Assembly: GCA_900542165.1 (NCBI GenBank)
Contig: UQMM01000005.1
Location: 31,471 to 95,470 of the forward strand
From: an uncultured Collinsella sp.
Lineage (GTDB): Bacteria; Actinomycetota; Coriobacteriia; Coriobacteriales; Coriobacteriaceae
Length of the DNA stretch: 64,000 nt
Reading direction: 5' to 3'
Part shown: piece by piece, positions 22,704 to 31,183 of the stretch
Numbering within the stretch: position 1 is the first letter of the stretch
How the letters are laid out: each line of letters starts with the position of its first letter
The notes under the pieces: model-generated
What the model saw: the letters and a program-made list of their open reading frames with translations, nothing else
Told to the model about the DNA's origin: nothing
The model's database searches: none
Position numbers and translations under genes: made by a program

Positions 22704-22762
22704 CCAGGCGACTCCACGCACTTTACCTGCGTAAACAATGTGAGTGAAATATGAATCTCGAT

Positions 22763-22970
22763 GGATACGCCCGCAGCCGTGTATACTAAACAGCTGTGTG
22801 AAACCAGGGGAGTATTCTGGCTGGACAAAATGCCTGCTTAATAGGGTTGTCAGGTAGTCCGGGCGAAATACAAGGCTGGGGAGCACGTCGTGTAAGTAGT
22901 GGTCCTCTAGGGGCGTACGCTCGGTGGTGTACGCATTGTCCCAAGACCACGCGAGAGTTGGGATCATATC
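22763..22970 (+). promoter_or_regulatory. rplC promoter region and structured leader
   Basis: GGATACGCCCG-N3-CCGTG at 22763-22781 runs into TATACT (22782-22787), a possible -10 element. A leader of about 180 nt follows, with nested pairings GTGGTC (22899-22904) with GACCAC (22945-22950) and GCGTAC (22913-22918) with GTACGC (22929-22934). This is a candidate autoregulatory leader for the L3-L4-L23 operon. Confidence 0.5.
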
Positions 22971-23591
22971 TTGATCAGCATGATTCTCGGCCGCAAGATT
23001 GGCATGACCCAGGTTTGGGACGAGAACGATAACGTCGTTCCCGTCACGGTCATCCAGGCTGGCCCCTGCGCTGTCTCGCAGGTTAAAACTCAGGCAACCG
23101 ACGGCTATGACGCCGTCCAGATCGGTTTCGGCGACATCAAGGCCAAGAACGTGAACAAGCCCATGGCTGGTCACTTCGCCAAGGCCGGCGTCGAGCCTGT
23201 CCGCTTCCTTCGTGAGGTCCGCGTCGAGAACGGCGAGGAGCACAAGGTCGGCGAGGTCGTCACCGTCGCTGATTTCGCTGATGTCGAGAAGGTCGACGTC
23301 ATCGGTACCTCCAAGGGTAAGGGCTTCCAGGGTCGCATCAAGCGCTGGGGTCAGCGCCGCGGTCCTATGACGCATGGTTCTCACTTCCAGCGTCACCCCG
23401 GTTCTATCGGTCAGTGCGCCTATCCTGCGCGCGTCCTCAAGGGCGTCAAGATGGCCGGTCACATGGGTAACGAGCGCGTTACCGTCAAGAACCTTTCCGT
23501 TGTCCGCATCGATGCCGAGCAGAACCTCATCTTGGTCAAGGGCGCTGTCCCGGGTGCCAAGAATGGTCTCGTCGCCATCCGTATGGCCTAA
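22971..23591 (+). CDS. rplC: 50S ribosomal protein L3
   Basis: A 206-residue L3. It begins [15 protein letters not shown] after a TTG start at 22971; ATG 22980 is the alternative and would remove three residues. The conserved [22 protein letters not shown] region is present. Neither start has a strong Shine-Dalgarno site, but TTG is also used by rpsL and rpsJ here, and the longer form matches the usual L3 N-terminus. Confidence 0.95.
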   Translation: MISMILGRKIGMTQVWDENDNVVPVTVIQAGPCAVSQVKTQATDGYDAVQIGFGDIKAKNVNKPMAGHFAKAGVEPVRFLREVRVENGEEHKVGEVVTVADFADVEKVDVIGTSKGKGFQGRIKRWGQRRGPMTHGSHFQRHPGSIGQCAYPARVLKGVKMAGHMGNERVTVKNLSVVRIDAEQNLILVKGAVPGAKNGLVAIRMA

Positions 23592-23637
23592 GGGCCCAGC
23601 CCATTTAGCCCAGCGTCATACCAAGGAGAACACTTAA

Positions 23638-24264
23638 ATGGCAAAGTTTGAAGTAAAGAACAGCGAGGGCAAGAAGGTCGCCGAGGCCGAGCTCGCCGCT
23701 GAGGTGTACGGCATCGAGCCGAACATCCACGCTATGCACCACATCGTCAAGTGCCAGATGGCCTCTTGGCGTCAGGGCACCCAGTCTGCTAAGGGTCGCT
23801 CTGAGGTTTCCGGTGGCGGCAAGAAGCCTTGGCGTCAGAAGGGCACCGGCCGTGCCCGCCAGGGTTCCATCCGTGCTGCCCAGTGGCGTCACGGTGGCGT
23901 TGTCTTCGCCCCCAAGCCCCGTTCCTACGCTAAGCGTATGAACAACAAGGAGGTCAAGCTGGCTATGCGCTCCGCGCTGTCCGCCAAGCTGGCCGATGGC
24001 GAGCTCGTGCTCGTCGACGACTACGGCTTCGAGAAGCCTTCCACCAAGGCTGCCGTTGCCATGCTCAAGGCTCTCGGCCTTGAGGGCAAGCGTCTGACCA
24101 TCATCGTTCGCGATGAGGACGTCAACGCCTACCTGTCGTTCCGCAACATTCCCAAGACGTTCATCATCACTGCCGACGAGGCCAACACCTACGATCTCGT
24201 CAACAACAACGCTGTGCTGATGCCCGCCGACATCGCCGCTCACTTCGGGGAGGTGCTTGCATAA
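23638..24264 (+). CDS. rplD: 50S ribosomal protein L4
   Basis: A 208-residue L4 with the extended loop containing KPWRQKGTGRARQGSIRAAQW, which reaches the exit tunnel. It has normal length. AAGGAGAA precedes the ATG. In E. coli L4 represses its own operon; the structured leader upstream of rplC is a possible target here. Confidence 0.97.
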   Translation: MAKFEVKNSEGKKVAEAELAAEVYGIEPNIHAMHHIVKCQMASWRQGTQSAKGRSEVSGGGKKPWRQKGTGRARQGSIRAAQWRHGGVVFAPKPRSYAKRMNNKEVKLAMRSALSAKLADGELVLVDDYGFEKPSTKAAVAMLKALGLEGKRLTIIVRDEDVNAYLSFRNIPKTFIITADEANTYDLVNNNAVLMPADIAAHFGEVLA

Positions 24265-24552
24265 ATGACCGCCCACGAGATCATCATCCGTCCGATCGTG
24301 TCCGAGCGTTCCTTCTCCGGCATGGAGCTGAACAAGTACACGTTCGAGGTCGCCAAGGATGCTAACAAGTATCAGATCAAGGACGCTGTCGAGGAGATCT
24401 TCGGCGTCAAGGTCGTTCGCGTGAACACCCTGACGGTCAAGCCCAAGACCAAGCGCGTGCGCTATGTCGCCGGCAAGACCCGTTCTTGGAAGAAGGCCAT
24501 CGTCACGCTGGCCGAGGGCGACACCATCGAGGTCTTTGGCAACCAGGCCTAA
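24265..24552 (+). CDS. rplW: 50S ribosomal protein L23
   Basis: A 95-residue L23 starting immediately after the rplD stop. It has RPIVSERSFSGMELNKYTFEV and the conserved VRVNTLTVKPKTKRVR segment. It is the last gene before an internal terminator, where most bacteria continue directly into rplB. Confidence 0.97.
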   Translation: MTAHEIIIRPIVSERSFSGMELNKYTFEVAKDANKYQIKDAVEEIFGVKVVRVNTLTVKPKTKRVRYVAGKTRSWKKAIVTLAEGDTIEVFGNQA

Positions 24553-24570
24553 GACTCGCTGCTGTTGAGT

Positions 24571-24614
24571 GAGCTCATGCCTCCCAAATAGGGGAGGCGG
24601 GAGCTCAAGGTTTT
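24571..24614 (+). terminator. internal terminator or attenuator between rplW and rplB
   Basis: GAGCTCATGCCTCCC pairs with GGGGAGGCGGGAGCTC (two mismatches) around AAATA and is followed by AAGGTTTT. The T-run is short, so partial read-through is possible. Confidence 0.65.
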
Positions 24615-24627
24615 AGGCGTATAAAAT

Positions 24628-24731
24628 GGACACGCCCGGAACCGTGTATACGTCCGGTGTCATCGCACCCGAGGCAGAACCTCGAATCCCTGTCTGCGAT
24701 GGCTAACGGATTCCTATTGAAAGGGATTGTA
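24628..24731 (+). promoter_or_regulatory. rplB promoter region and structured leader
   Basis: GGACACGCCCG-N3-CCGTG at 24628-24646 is followed by TATACG, aligning with the rplC motif. The leader has CATCGCA (24661-24667) paired with TGCGATG (24695-24701), enclosing CGAGG / CCTCG at 24670-24684. Confidence 0.55.
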
Positions 24732-25562
24732 ATGGCTGTAAAGCACCTTAAGCCGACCTCCGCTGGTAGGCGTTGGCAGACGATCTCCGACTTCTCCGAG
24801 ATCACCTGCACCAAGCCCGAGAAGTCTCTTCTCGAGCCCCTGCCCAAGAAGGCCGGTCGTAACAACAACGGCCGCATCACCACCCGCCACCAGGGCGGCG
24901 GCGTGAAGCGTCGTTACCGCGTGATCGACTTCAAGCGCAACAAGGACGGCGTGCCCGCCAAGGTTGCCACGATCGAGTACGATCCGAACCGTTCCGCTCG
25001 CATCGCTCTGCTGCACTACGCTGACGGTGAGAAGCGCTACATCCTGGCCCCCAAGGGCCTCGAGGTCGGTCAGACCATCATGTCCGGTTCTGACGCCGAC
25101 ATCAAGCCGGGCAACGCTCTGCCCCTCGCCGACATCCCCGTCGGTACGCTCATCCACGCCGTCGAGTTCCAGCCGGGCAAGGGCGCTGCTATCGCCCGTT
25201 CCGCCGGTAACTCCTGCCAGCTGATGGGTAAGGAGGGCAAGTACGCTATCGTCCGTATGCCTTCCTCCGAGATGCGCCGCATCCTCGTTACCTGCCGCGC
25301 CACCGTCGGTGAGGTCGGCAACGCCGATCACTCCAACATCGTCATCGGCAAGGCCGGCCGTAAGCGTCACATGAACGTGCGCCCGACCGTCCGCGGTACC
25401 GTCATGAACCCTGTCGACCACCCGCACGGCGGTGGCGAGGGCAAGAACCACACCTCTGGTCGTCCCTCTGTTACCCCCTGGGGTAAGCCGACGAAGGGCC
25501 TTCGTACGCGCAAGAAGAAGAAGGTCTCGAACCAGCACATCATTCGTCGCCGTAAGAAGTAA
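24732..25562 (+). CDS. rplB: 50S ribosomal protein L2
   Basis: A 276-residue L2. The peptidyl-transferase-associated histidine lies in HPHGGGEG near residue 229. The start ATG 24732 ([14 protein letters not shown]) follows GAAAGGGA and gives normal length; upstream in-frame codons belong to the leader. It starts its own transcription unit after the rplW terminator. Confidence 0.97.
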   Translation: MAVKHLKPTSAGRRWQTISDFSEITCTKPEKSLLEPLPKKAGRNNNGRITTRHQGGGVKRRYRVIDFKRNKDGVPAKVATIEYDPNRSARIALLHYADGEKRYILAPKGLEVGQTIMSGSDADIKPGNALPLADIPVGTLIHAVEFQPGKGAAIARSAGNSCQLMGKEGKYAIVRMPSSEMRRILVTCRATVGEVGNADHSNIVIGKAGRKRHMNVRPTVRGTVMNPVDHPHGGGEGKNHTSGRPSVTPWGKPTKGLRTRKKKKVSNQHIIRRRKK

Positions 25563-25594
25563 TTTCGGATACCGAGTTTTAGGAGAAAGCACTT

Positions 25595-25855
25595 ATGAGC
25601 AGAAGTCTCAAAAAGGGCCCGTTCGTGGAGACTCGCCTTCTCTCGCGTATCACCGCGATGAACGAGGCTGGCAAGAAGGACGTCGTGAAGACCTGGTCCC
25701 GCGCGTCCACCATCTTCCCCGAGATGGTTGGTCACACCATCGCCGTCCACGACGGCCGCAAGCATGTGCCCGTGTATGTTACCGAGTCCATGGTTGGTCA
25801 CAAGCTCGGCGAGTTCGCGCCGACTCGTACGTTCCGTGGCCACAAGGCCAAATAG
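25595..25855 (+). CDS. rpsS: 30S ribosomal protein S19
   Basis: An 86-residue S19 beginning [12 protein letters not shown] and carrying [28 protein letters not shown] precedes the start. It has normal operon position between rplB and rplV. Confidence 0.97.
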   Translation: MSRSLKKGPFVETRLLSRITAMNEAGKKDVVKTWSRASTIFPEMVGHTIAVHDGRKHVPVYVTESMVGHKLGEFAPTRTFRGHKAK

Positions 25856-25869
25856 GGGGTTAACCGTAA

Positions 25870-26241
25870 ATGGCAACTAAGTCTATTGAAACTGAGGCCA
25901 CCGAGGTTCGCGCCGTCGCTAAGTACGTGCGTGTTTCCCCCAGCAAGGCCCGCCTGGTGGTCGATCTGATCCGCCGCAAGCCTGTCGCTCAGGCCTTCGA
26001 CATCCTCCACTTCTGCGACCGCGCCGTCGCCGTGGATGTCGAGAAGGTTCTCCGTTCCGCCGTTGCGAACGCCGAGAACAACAACGGTCTGCGTGCCGAC
26101 AACCTGGTTGTCGCCGCTGCCTATGTTGACGAGGGTCCGACGCTTAAGCGCATCCGTCCCCGCGCCAAGGGTTCCGCTTCTCGTATTCTGAAGCGTACTT
26201 CCCACATCACCGTCGTCGTTGCTCCTCGAAAGGAGGCGTAA
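25870..26241 (+). CDS. rplV: 50S ribosomal protein L22
   Basis: A 123-residue L22. The conserved start [18 protein letters not shown] and the C-terminal beta-hairpin with [19 protein letters not shown], which lines the exit tunnel, are intact. A short N-terminal extension (about 10 residues) precedes the core. Confidence 0.97.
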   Translation: MATKSIETEATEVRAVAKYVRVSPSKARLVVDLIRRKPVAQAFDILHFCDRAVAVDVEKVLRSAVANAENNNGLRADNLVVAAAYVDEGPTLKRIRPRAKGSASRILKRTSHITVVVAPRKEA

Positions 26242-26247
26242 AGCTGT

Positions 26248-26958
26248 ATGGGTCAGAAAGTCTACCCCACCGGCTTCCGTCTTGGCATCACCGAGAACTG
26301 GCGCTCCCGCTGGTTCGCAGAGAAGGATTACGCTAAGACCCTCGGTAACGATCTCGAGATCCGCAAGTACCTCGAGAAGCGTCTTTCCCGCGCAGCTGTC
26401 TCCCGTGTCGAGATCGAGCGCGCTGGCGACAAGGTGAAGGTCATCATCCTCACCGCTCGCCCCGGCGTTGTCATCGGTAAGAAGGGTGCCGAGATCGATA
26501 CCCTCCGCACCGAGCTCGAGAAAGTCGCTGGCGTCTCCAAGGGCCAGCTCTCCGTCGACGTTGTCGAGATCAAGCGCCCCGAGCTCGACGCCAACCTCGT
26601 TGCTCAGTCTATCGCCGAGCAGCTCGAGGGCCGCGTTGCCTTCCGTCGCGCTATGCGCAAGGCTGTCCAGTCCGCCCGCAAGGCCGGCGCTAAGGGCATC
26701 CGTATCCAGTGCTCCGGTCGTCTCGGCGGTGCCGAGATGGGCCGTCGTGAGTGGTACCGCGAGGGTCGCGTGCCTCTGCACACCCTCCGTGCCAAGATCG
26801 ACTACGGCACGGCTGTCGCCAGCACCACCATGGGCGCTTGCGGCGTGAAGGTCTGGATCTACCTGGGCGAGAAGCTCCCGGGCCAGCCTGTTCCCAACCC
26901 TGCACTCGAGGGCTCTTCCCGTCCTCGTCGTCGTAACTCCGAGAGGAGGGGTCAGTAG
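26248..26958 (+). CDS. rpsC: 30S ribosomal protein S3
   Basis: A 236-residue S3 with the KH-domain loop [11 protein letters not shown] and the C-terminal domain [26 protein letters not shown]. It ends in a basic tail. The stop codon shares one base with the GTG start of rplP. Confidence 0.97.
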   Translation: MGQKVYPTGFRLGITENWRSRWFAEKDYAKTLGNDLEIRKYLEKRLSRAAVSRVEIERAGDKVKVIILTARPGVVIGKKGAEIDTLRTELEKVAGVSKGQLSVDVVEIKRPELDANLVAQSIAEQLEGRVAFRRAMRKAVQSARKAGAKGIRIQCSGRLGGAEMGRREWYREGRVPLHTLRAKIDYGTAVASTTMGACGVKVWIYLGEKLPGQPVPNPALEGSSRPRRRNSERRGQ

Positions 26959-27461
26959 TGCTTGCCCCTAAGCGTATTCTTCACCGCAAGGTGCAGCGTG
27001 GCTCCATGAAGGGCCAGGCCAAGGGTAATACCGAGCTGCATTTCGGCGAGTTTGGTATCCAGGCTCTCGAGGCCCATTGGATCACCAACCGTCAGATCGA
27101 GGCCGCTCGTATTGCCATGACCCGCTACATGAAGCGTGGCGGTCGTGTCTACATCACGATCTTCCCCGATAAGCCCATCACCAAGAAGCCTGCCGAGACT
27201 CGCATGGGTTCTGGTAAGGGTAACCCCGAGGAGTGGGTGGCCGTCGTCAAGCCCGGCCGCATCATGTTCGAGGTCAAGGGCGTGCCCGAGGAGGTCGCTC
27301 GCGAGGCTCTGCGTCTTGCTCAGCACAAGCTCCCCATCAAGACCAAGATTGTGGTTGCCAAGAACGCTGAGCAGCGCATCGAGAAGGAAATGGCTGAGGA
27401 GGCCGCTCTCGAGGCCAAGTGGGCTGCTGAGGACGCCGCCGCCGCCAAGGAGGAGAACTAA
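26958..27461 (+). CDS. rplP: 50S ribosomal protein L16 with acidic tail
   Basis: A 167-residue L16 starting at GTG overlapping the rpsC stop. The core is normal ([23 protein letters not shown], then [24 protein letters not shown]). The usual length is about 137-147; here about 25 extra residues rich in Ala and Glu ([20 protein letters not shown]) form the C-terminus. The stop overlaps the rpmC start. Confidence 0.96.
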   Translation: MLAPKRILHRKVQRGSMKGQAKGNTELHFGEFGIQALEAHWITNRQIEAARIAMTRYMKRGGRVYITIFPDKPITKKPAETRMGSGKGNPEEWVAVVKPGRIMFEVKGVPEEVAREALRLAQHKLPIKTKIVVAKNAEQRIEKEMAEEAALEAKWAAEDAAAAKEEN

Positions 27462-27676
27462 TGAAGCCCGCAGAGATTCGTGAGCTCTCGGACGCTCAGC
27501 TCGTTGAGAAGCTGAAGGAAATGCGCGCCGAGCTCTTTAACCTTCGTTTCCAGATGGCCACCAGCCAGCTGGACAACACCGCTCGCGTCAACACCGTGAA
27601 GAAGGACATCGCTCGCGTCCTCACGGAGCAGCGCGCCCGCGAGATCGCAGCGGAGAAGTCCGCTGTCGCCGAGTAG
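27461..27676 (+). CDS. rpmC: 50S ribosomal protein L29
   Basis: A 71-residue helical protein with [20 protein letters not shown] and LRFQMATSQLDN. Its start overlaps the rplP stop in TAATG, implying translational coupling. Confidence 0.96.
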   Translation: MKPAEIRELSDAQLVEKLKEMRAELFNLRFQMATSQLDNTARVNTVKKDIARVLTEQRAREIAAEKSAVAE

Positions 27677-27692
27677 GACCTAAGGAGAGAAC

Positions 27693-27953
27693 ATGACTGA
27701 TTCGCGTAACTCGCGTAAGGTCCGTACGGGTGTCGTTACCTCCGTCTCCGGTGCCAAGACCATTGTTGTCACCATCACCGAGCGCAAGCGTCACCCCAAG
27801 TACGGCAAGATGATGACCAGCTCCAAGAAGCTGCACGCTCACGACGAGGAGTGCACGGCTGGCGTGGGCGATACCGTCCGCGTTATGGAGACCCGTCCTA
27901 TGTCCAAGATGAAGCGTTGGCGCCTCATCGAGGTCGTCGAGCGCGCTAAATAA
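27693..27953 (+). CDS. rpsQ: 30S ribosomal protein S17
   Basis: An 86-residue OB-fold protein with RKVRTGVVTSVSGAKTIVV and HDEECTAGVGDTVRVMETRP. AAGGAGAG precedes ATG. It is the last gene before a 118-bp gap and the rplN unit. Confidence 0.96.
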   Translation: MTDSRNSRKVRTGVVTSVSGAKTIVVTITERKRHPKYGKMMTSSKKLHAHDEECTAGVGDTVRVMETRPMSKMKRWRLIEVVERAK

Positions 27954-28071
27954 GCAGTCGCTCTTACGACTTGTACGTTTCCGAAGATGTGCGTATACCT
28001 GGCTTGCATACCACAGGCCGTATAAAGGCAGCGCACCTCTCTTCGGTTCTTAGTTCGGAGGAACATCTACC
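27954..28071 (+). promoter_or_regulatory. structured leader upstream of rplN
   Basis: CCGAAG and GTGCG in the left half (about 27980-27993) can pair with CGCAC and CTTCGG in the right half (about 28033-28047), enclosing CCTGG/CAGG. GCGTATACC near 27993 resembles the 3' part of the motif before rplC and rplB. It probably contains a promoter and a leader for L14-L24. Confidence 0.45.
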
Positions 28072-28440
28072 ATGATTCAGATGCAAACCATGCTGAACGT
28101 CGCCGACAACTCCGGCGCTCGCAAGATTCGCTGCATCAAGGTGCTTGGCGGTTCCAAGCGTCGTTATGCAGGCATCGGCGATGTGTTCATCGGTGCTGTC
28201 CAGGAGGCTACCCCTGGCGCCAACGTCAAGAAGAAGGACGTTGTCCGTTGCGTCGTCGTTCGCACCGTTAAGGAGATCCGCCGCAAGGATGGCTCCTACA
28301 TTCGCTTTGATGAGAACGCCTGCGTTGTCATCAACAACGATGGTTCGCCCGTCGGCACCCGTATCTTCGGGCCCGTCGCTCGCGAGCTTCGTGACAAGAA
28401 GTACATGAAGATCGTCTCGCTCGCTCCCGAGACCCTGTAG
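28072..28440 (+). CDS. rplN: 50S ribosomal protein L14
   Basis: A 122-residue L14 beginning [19 protein letters not shown], a textbook start, and ending [17 protein letters not shown] precedes the ATG. It is the first gene of the partial spc cluster. Confidence 0.97.
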   Translation: MIQMQTMLNVADNSGARKIRCIKVLGGSKRRYAGIGDVFIGAVQEATPGANVKKKDVVRCVVVRTVKEIRRKDGSYIRFDENACVVINNDGSPVGTRIFGPVARELRDKKYMKIVSLAPETL

Positions 28441-28453
28441 TTAGGGGAGATAT

Positions 28454-28759
28454 ATGTATATCAAGAAGGGCGATAAGGTCCAGGTTCTCTCTGGTAAGGA
28501 TCGCGGCAAGCAGGGCGTTATCCTGCGTGCTCTCCCCGCAGAGAACAAGGTCGTTGTCGAGGGCGTTTCGGTCGTCAAGAAGGCCGTCAAGCCCAACGCT
28601 GCCAACCAGCAGGGCGGCATCGTTTCGCAGGAGGCTCCCATCGACGCCTCCAACGTCAATCTCGTTTGCCCCGAGTGCGGTAAGGTTACCCGCGTCGGTC
28701 ACGAGAAGGACGGCAAGAACAAGCTGCGCGTCTGCAAGAAGTGCGGCCACAAGTTCTAA
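28454..28759 (+). CDS. rplX: 50S ribosomal protein L24
   Basis: A 101-residue L24 with the KOW motif ([17 protein letters not shown]) and a C-terminal zinc-ribbon-like pair, CPECGK and CKKCGH. Normally rplE and rpsN follow; here a terminator closes the unit, so the rest of the spc operon must be elsewhere. Confidence 0.96.
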   Translation: MYIKKGDKVQVLSGKDRGKQGVILRALPAENKVVVEGVSVVKKAVKPNAANQQGGIVSQEAPIDASNVNLVCPECGKVTRVGHEKDGKNKLRVCKKCGHKF

Positions 28760-28785
28760 GCTGCCCGCAACATCAAGTTGCTAGC

Positions 28786-28819
28786 AAAGGCCCGGATGCC
28801 ACGGCACCCGGGCCTTTTT
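28786..28819 (+). terminator. terminator after rplX
   Basis: AAAGGCCCGG pairs with CCGGGCCTTT, followed by a T-run. Confidence 0.88.
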
Positions 28820-28831
28820 CTATCCCTACTC

Positions 28832-28907
28832 ATTGGGGACAGACTTAAATGAGTGGCTGTCGCTTGGTATTCATTGGGGATCATTTATTGGGGACAGACT
28901 TAAATGA
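28832..28907. repeat. tandem intergenic repeat, family D
   Basis: A 21-bp unit containing GGGGACAGACTTAAATGA occurs identically at 28832-28852 and 28887-28907. Related fragments (GGGGGACAGTCCC, GGGACGGTCC) follow to about 28960. There is no coding potential; with the next entry it accounts for the 475-bp gap before the oxidoreductase gene. Confidence 0.6.
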
Positions 28908-29054
28908 CCAGTCGTTGGGGGACAGTCCCTATGTGCCGGCAGTTTGGGACGGTCCTTTGATGTCTGGTGCCCCCAGAGGGGTGAGGTAATACAGCTGGCT
29001 CTGTCTTTTAGGGCTTTGGTGTTCCGCCCCTATATGTTTCACAAGGATTGTCGC

Positions 29055-29190
29055 ATGCGCATTTACGCGCATAGCCTTGCGCGATAATGCGCATAGCCGC
29101 GCAAACATCTGCCAACTATGGCTAAATAATGACCGATAAGCAAATAAACACGCGAACACGAGCAGATACGCGCGCAATTGTGCGAATATA
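29055..29190. promoter_or_regulatory. cluster of GCGC-type operator candidates
   Basis: GCGCATAGCC occurs at 29067-29076 and 29089-29098, 22 bp (two turns) apart. The palindrome CGCAATTGTGCG lies at 29173-29184, just upstream of the oxidoreductase-DeoR pair. These are plausible binding sites for the DeoR protein encoded at 30318. Confidence 0.45.
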
Positions 29191-29234
29191 GGATTGTTAG
29201 AAATGAAGGACTTCCGATGATTCAGGAGGCACAT

Positions 29235-30314
29235 ATGGCAGATTCCAAGCAGGCTCCACTCGACTCCGCGGCAGCCGCAAAAGCAGCGTTCGCTTCGGTC
29301 CAGGATAAGCCATTCCCCGATGATATCTTTACGGCTCCCGAGCTTCGTTGGGCTGTGATCGGGTGCGGCGTTATCGCCAACCAGATGGCCCAGTCTCTCG
29401 CTCTTGCCGGTCGCAAGCTTGCGGGCGTCGCAAACCGCACGCTGTCCAAGGCTCAAGCTTTTGCTGAGCAGTATGGCATCGAGAAGGTCTATGAATCGGT
29501 CGAGGACCTCTACGCCGATCCGAACATTGACGCAGTCTATATCACCACGCCGCACAACACGCATATCACCTACCTGCGAGCCGCTCTGACAGCTGGTAAG
29601 CACGTGCTCTGCGAGAAGGCCATTACCCTCAATTCCGCTGAGCTTGACGAGGCCCGCGCCATTGCCGACGAGCACAACGTGGTCCTTATGGACGCCACCA
29701 CGGTGCTCCACATGCCCTTGTATCAGGAGCTGCGTCGTCGCATGGATGTCGGTGAGTTCGGTCGCATGAACCTGGCTCAGCTCAACTTTGGCAGCTACAA
29801 GGAGTACGGCGATCTGACCAATCGCTTCTACAACCGCAACCTTGCTGGCGGTGCCATGCTCGATATTGGCGTGTATGCCCTGTCCGTCATGCGTCTCTTT
29901 ATGGCAAGCCAGCCCGCTGAGGTTGTCTCGCTGAGCAACACCTGTGAGACCGGTGTTGACGTTGCGGGCGGCATCGTCTGCCGTAATTCCGAACAGCAGC
30001 TGGGCGTGGTGAGCCTCACGCTCCACTCCAAGCAGCCCAAGCGTTCGGTCATTAGCTTCGACAAGTGCTATATCGAGGTCAACGATTATCCGCGTGCCGA
30101 TCACGCGACCATCGTGTGGACTGCAGACGGTCACCGTGAGGAGGTCCACGCTGGCACCGAGGCATACGCTCTGTGCTACGAGATGGCCGACCTGGAGAAG
30201 GCCGTTGCCGGCGATGATTCGAAGCGTGAGCTTCTGGGCTATGCTTCTGATGTTATGGAGCTGATGACCAAGCTCCGCGCCGACTGGGGAGTTGTGTACC
30301 CCGAGGAGGAGTAA
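29235..30314 (+). CDS. Gfo/Idh/MocA-family oxidoreductase
   Basis: A 359-residue NAD(P)-dependent sugar/inositol-type oxidoreductase. The N-terminal Rossmann motif is WAVIGCGVIANQMAQ near residue 38, and the cofactor-domain signature is HVLCEKAITLNSAE, with EKA where EKP is common. The C-terminal alpha/beta domain carries GGAMLDIGVYALS. ATG 29235 follows AGGAGG; the longer frame upstream is not supported. It is followed 3 bp later by a DeoR regulator, suggesting control by a sugar-phosphate-type ligand. Substrate unknown. Confidence 0.9.
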   Translation: MADSKQAPLDSAAAAKAAFASVQDKPFPDDIFTAPELRWAVIGCGVIANQMAQSLALAGRKLAGVANRTLSKAQAFAEQYGIEKVYESVEDLYADPNIDAVYITTPHNTHITYLRAALTAGKHVLCEKAITLNSAELDEARAIADEHNVVLMDATTVLHMPLYQELRRRMDVGEFGRMNLAQLNFGSYKEYGDLTNRFYNRNLAGGAMLDIGVYALSVMRLFMASQPAEVVSLSNTCETGVDVAGGIVCRNSEQQLGVVSLTLHSKQPKRSVISFDKCYIEVNDYPRADHATIVWTADGHREEVHAGTEAYALCYEMADLEKAVAGDDSKRELLGYASDVMELMTKLRADWGVVYPEEE

Positions 30315-30317
30315 GCG

Positions 30318-31064
30318 ATGCTTGCGGAAGATAGGCTCAACGCGATCGTGTCGATGGTGCAGCAGGCCGGCTCGGTTACCGTGCCGGAGCTTGCCGAAGC
30401 CCTGGGCGTGACGGCGTCTACCATTCGGCGCGACCTGCAGACGCTCGACCGAGCGCATCGCATCGCCAAGGTCCACGGTGGAGCGACGAGTCTTGAGCGC
30501 GCGCACGTGACGCGCGACCTAACGCTTAATGAGCGCAGCGACCTCCATAACGACGACAAGGAGCGTATCTGCGCCCGTGCGGCGGCGCTTGTGGAGCCCG
30601 AGAGCTTTGTATACATCGACTCGGGTTCGACGACGCTCAGGCTCATCGAGCATCTTCCACACCTTGAAGATGTCACCTATGTGACCGATTCCGTGCTCCA
30701 TGCTCAACGCCTTGCTTTGCGCGGCATGCGTACTGTGGTGCTGGGCGGCGAGCTCAAACCCGAGACCGAGGCGCTCGTTGGCCCCGATGCCTTGGCAACC
30801 TTAGACCGCTACAACTTCAACTGTGGCTTTTGGGGCTCTAACGGCATTGCCGCCGAGCAGGGCTTCACGGCGCCCGATATCGAGGAGGCGCAAGTAAAGC
30901 GTATCTCGATGCGCCATACGGCCAAGCGCTTCGTAATCTCGGACGCCAGTAAATTTGGCATGGTGGCGCCCGTCAAGTTCGCGGACTTCCGTGACGCAAC
31001 GATTATTACCGCAGGCGATGTCCCCGCCAAGTACCGGGCAATGGACAACGTCATCACGGTCTAA
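30318..31064 (+). CDS. DeoR/GlpR-family transcriptional regulator
   Basis: A 248-residue repressor. The DeoR helix-turn-helix is at residues about 18-55 (TVPELAEALGVTASTIRRDL, then HGGA) and the sugar-phosphate-sensing domain carries YIDSGSTTLRLIEHL and SDASKFG. It is coupled to the oxidoreductase gene and probably regulates the pair through the operator-like sites at 29055-29190. Confidence 0.92.
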   Translation: MLAEDRLNAIVSMVQQAGSVTVPELAEALGVTASTIRRDLQTLDRAHRIAKVHGGATSLERAHVTRDLTLNERSDLHNDDKERICARAAALVEPESFVYIDSGSTTLRLIEHLPHLEDVTYVTDSVLHAQRLALRGMRTVVLGGELKPETEALVGPDALATLDRYNFNCGFWGSNGIAAEQGFTAPDIEEAQVKRISMRHTAKRFVISDASKFGMVAPVKFADFRDATIITAGDVPAKYRAMDNVITV

Positions 31065-31086
31065 CAGCAGGGGACGGGCTAAGGCC

Positions 31087-31126
31087 AAAACCACCGCGAA
31101 GGGGCAGGAACCTTTGTGGTGGTTTT
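31087..31126. terminator. bidirectional terminator between deoR and rluA-type gene
   Basis: AAAACCACC pairs with GGTGGTTTT with an inner AAGG/CCTT helix; U-tracts form on either strand. Confidence 0.8.
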
Positions 31127-31135
31127 GACGTTTGT

Positions 31136-31183
31136 CCAGATAAAACCTGCCAAAACAAACCTGTCCCTTTTCGGCGGGTTTTA
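31136..31183. repeat. dispersed intergenic palindrome, family B copy 3
   Basis: The clearest copy: AAAACCTGCC and GGCGGGTTTT arms around AAACCTGTCCCTTTT. Its right end includes the stop codon of the minus-strand pseudouridine synthase gene. Confidence 0.7.
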
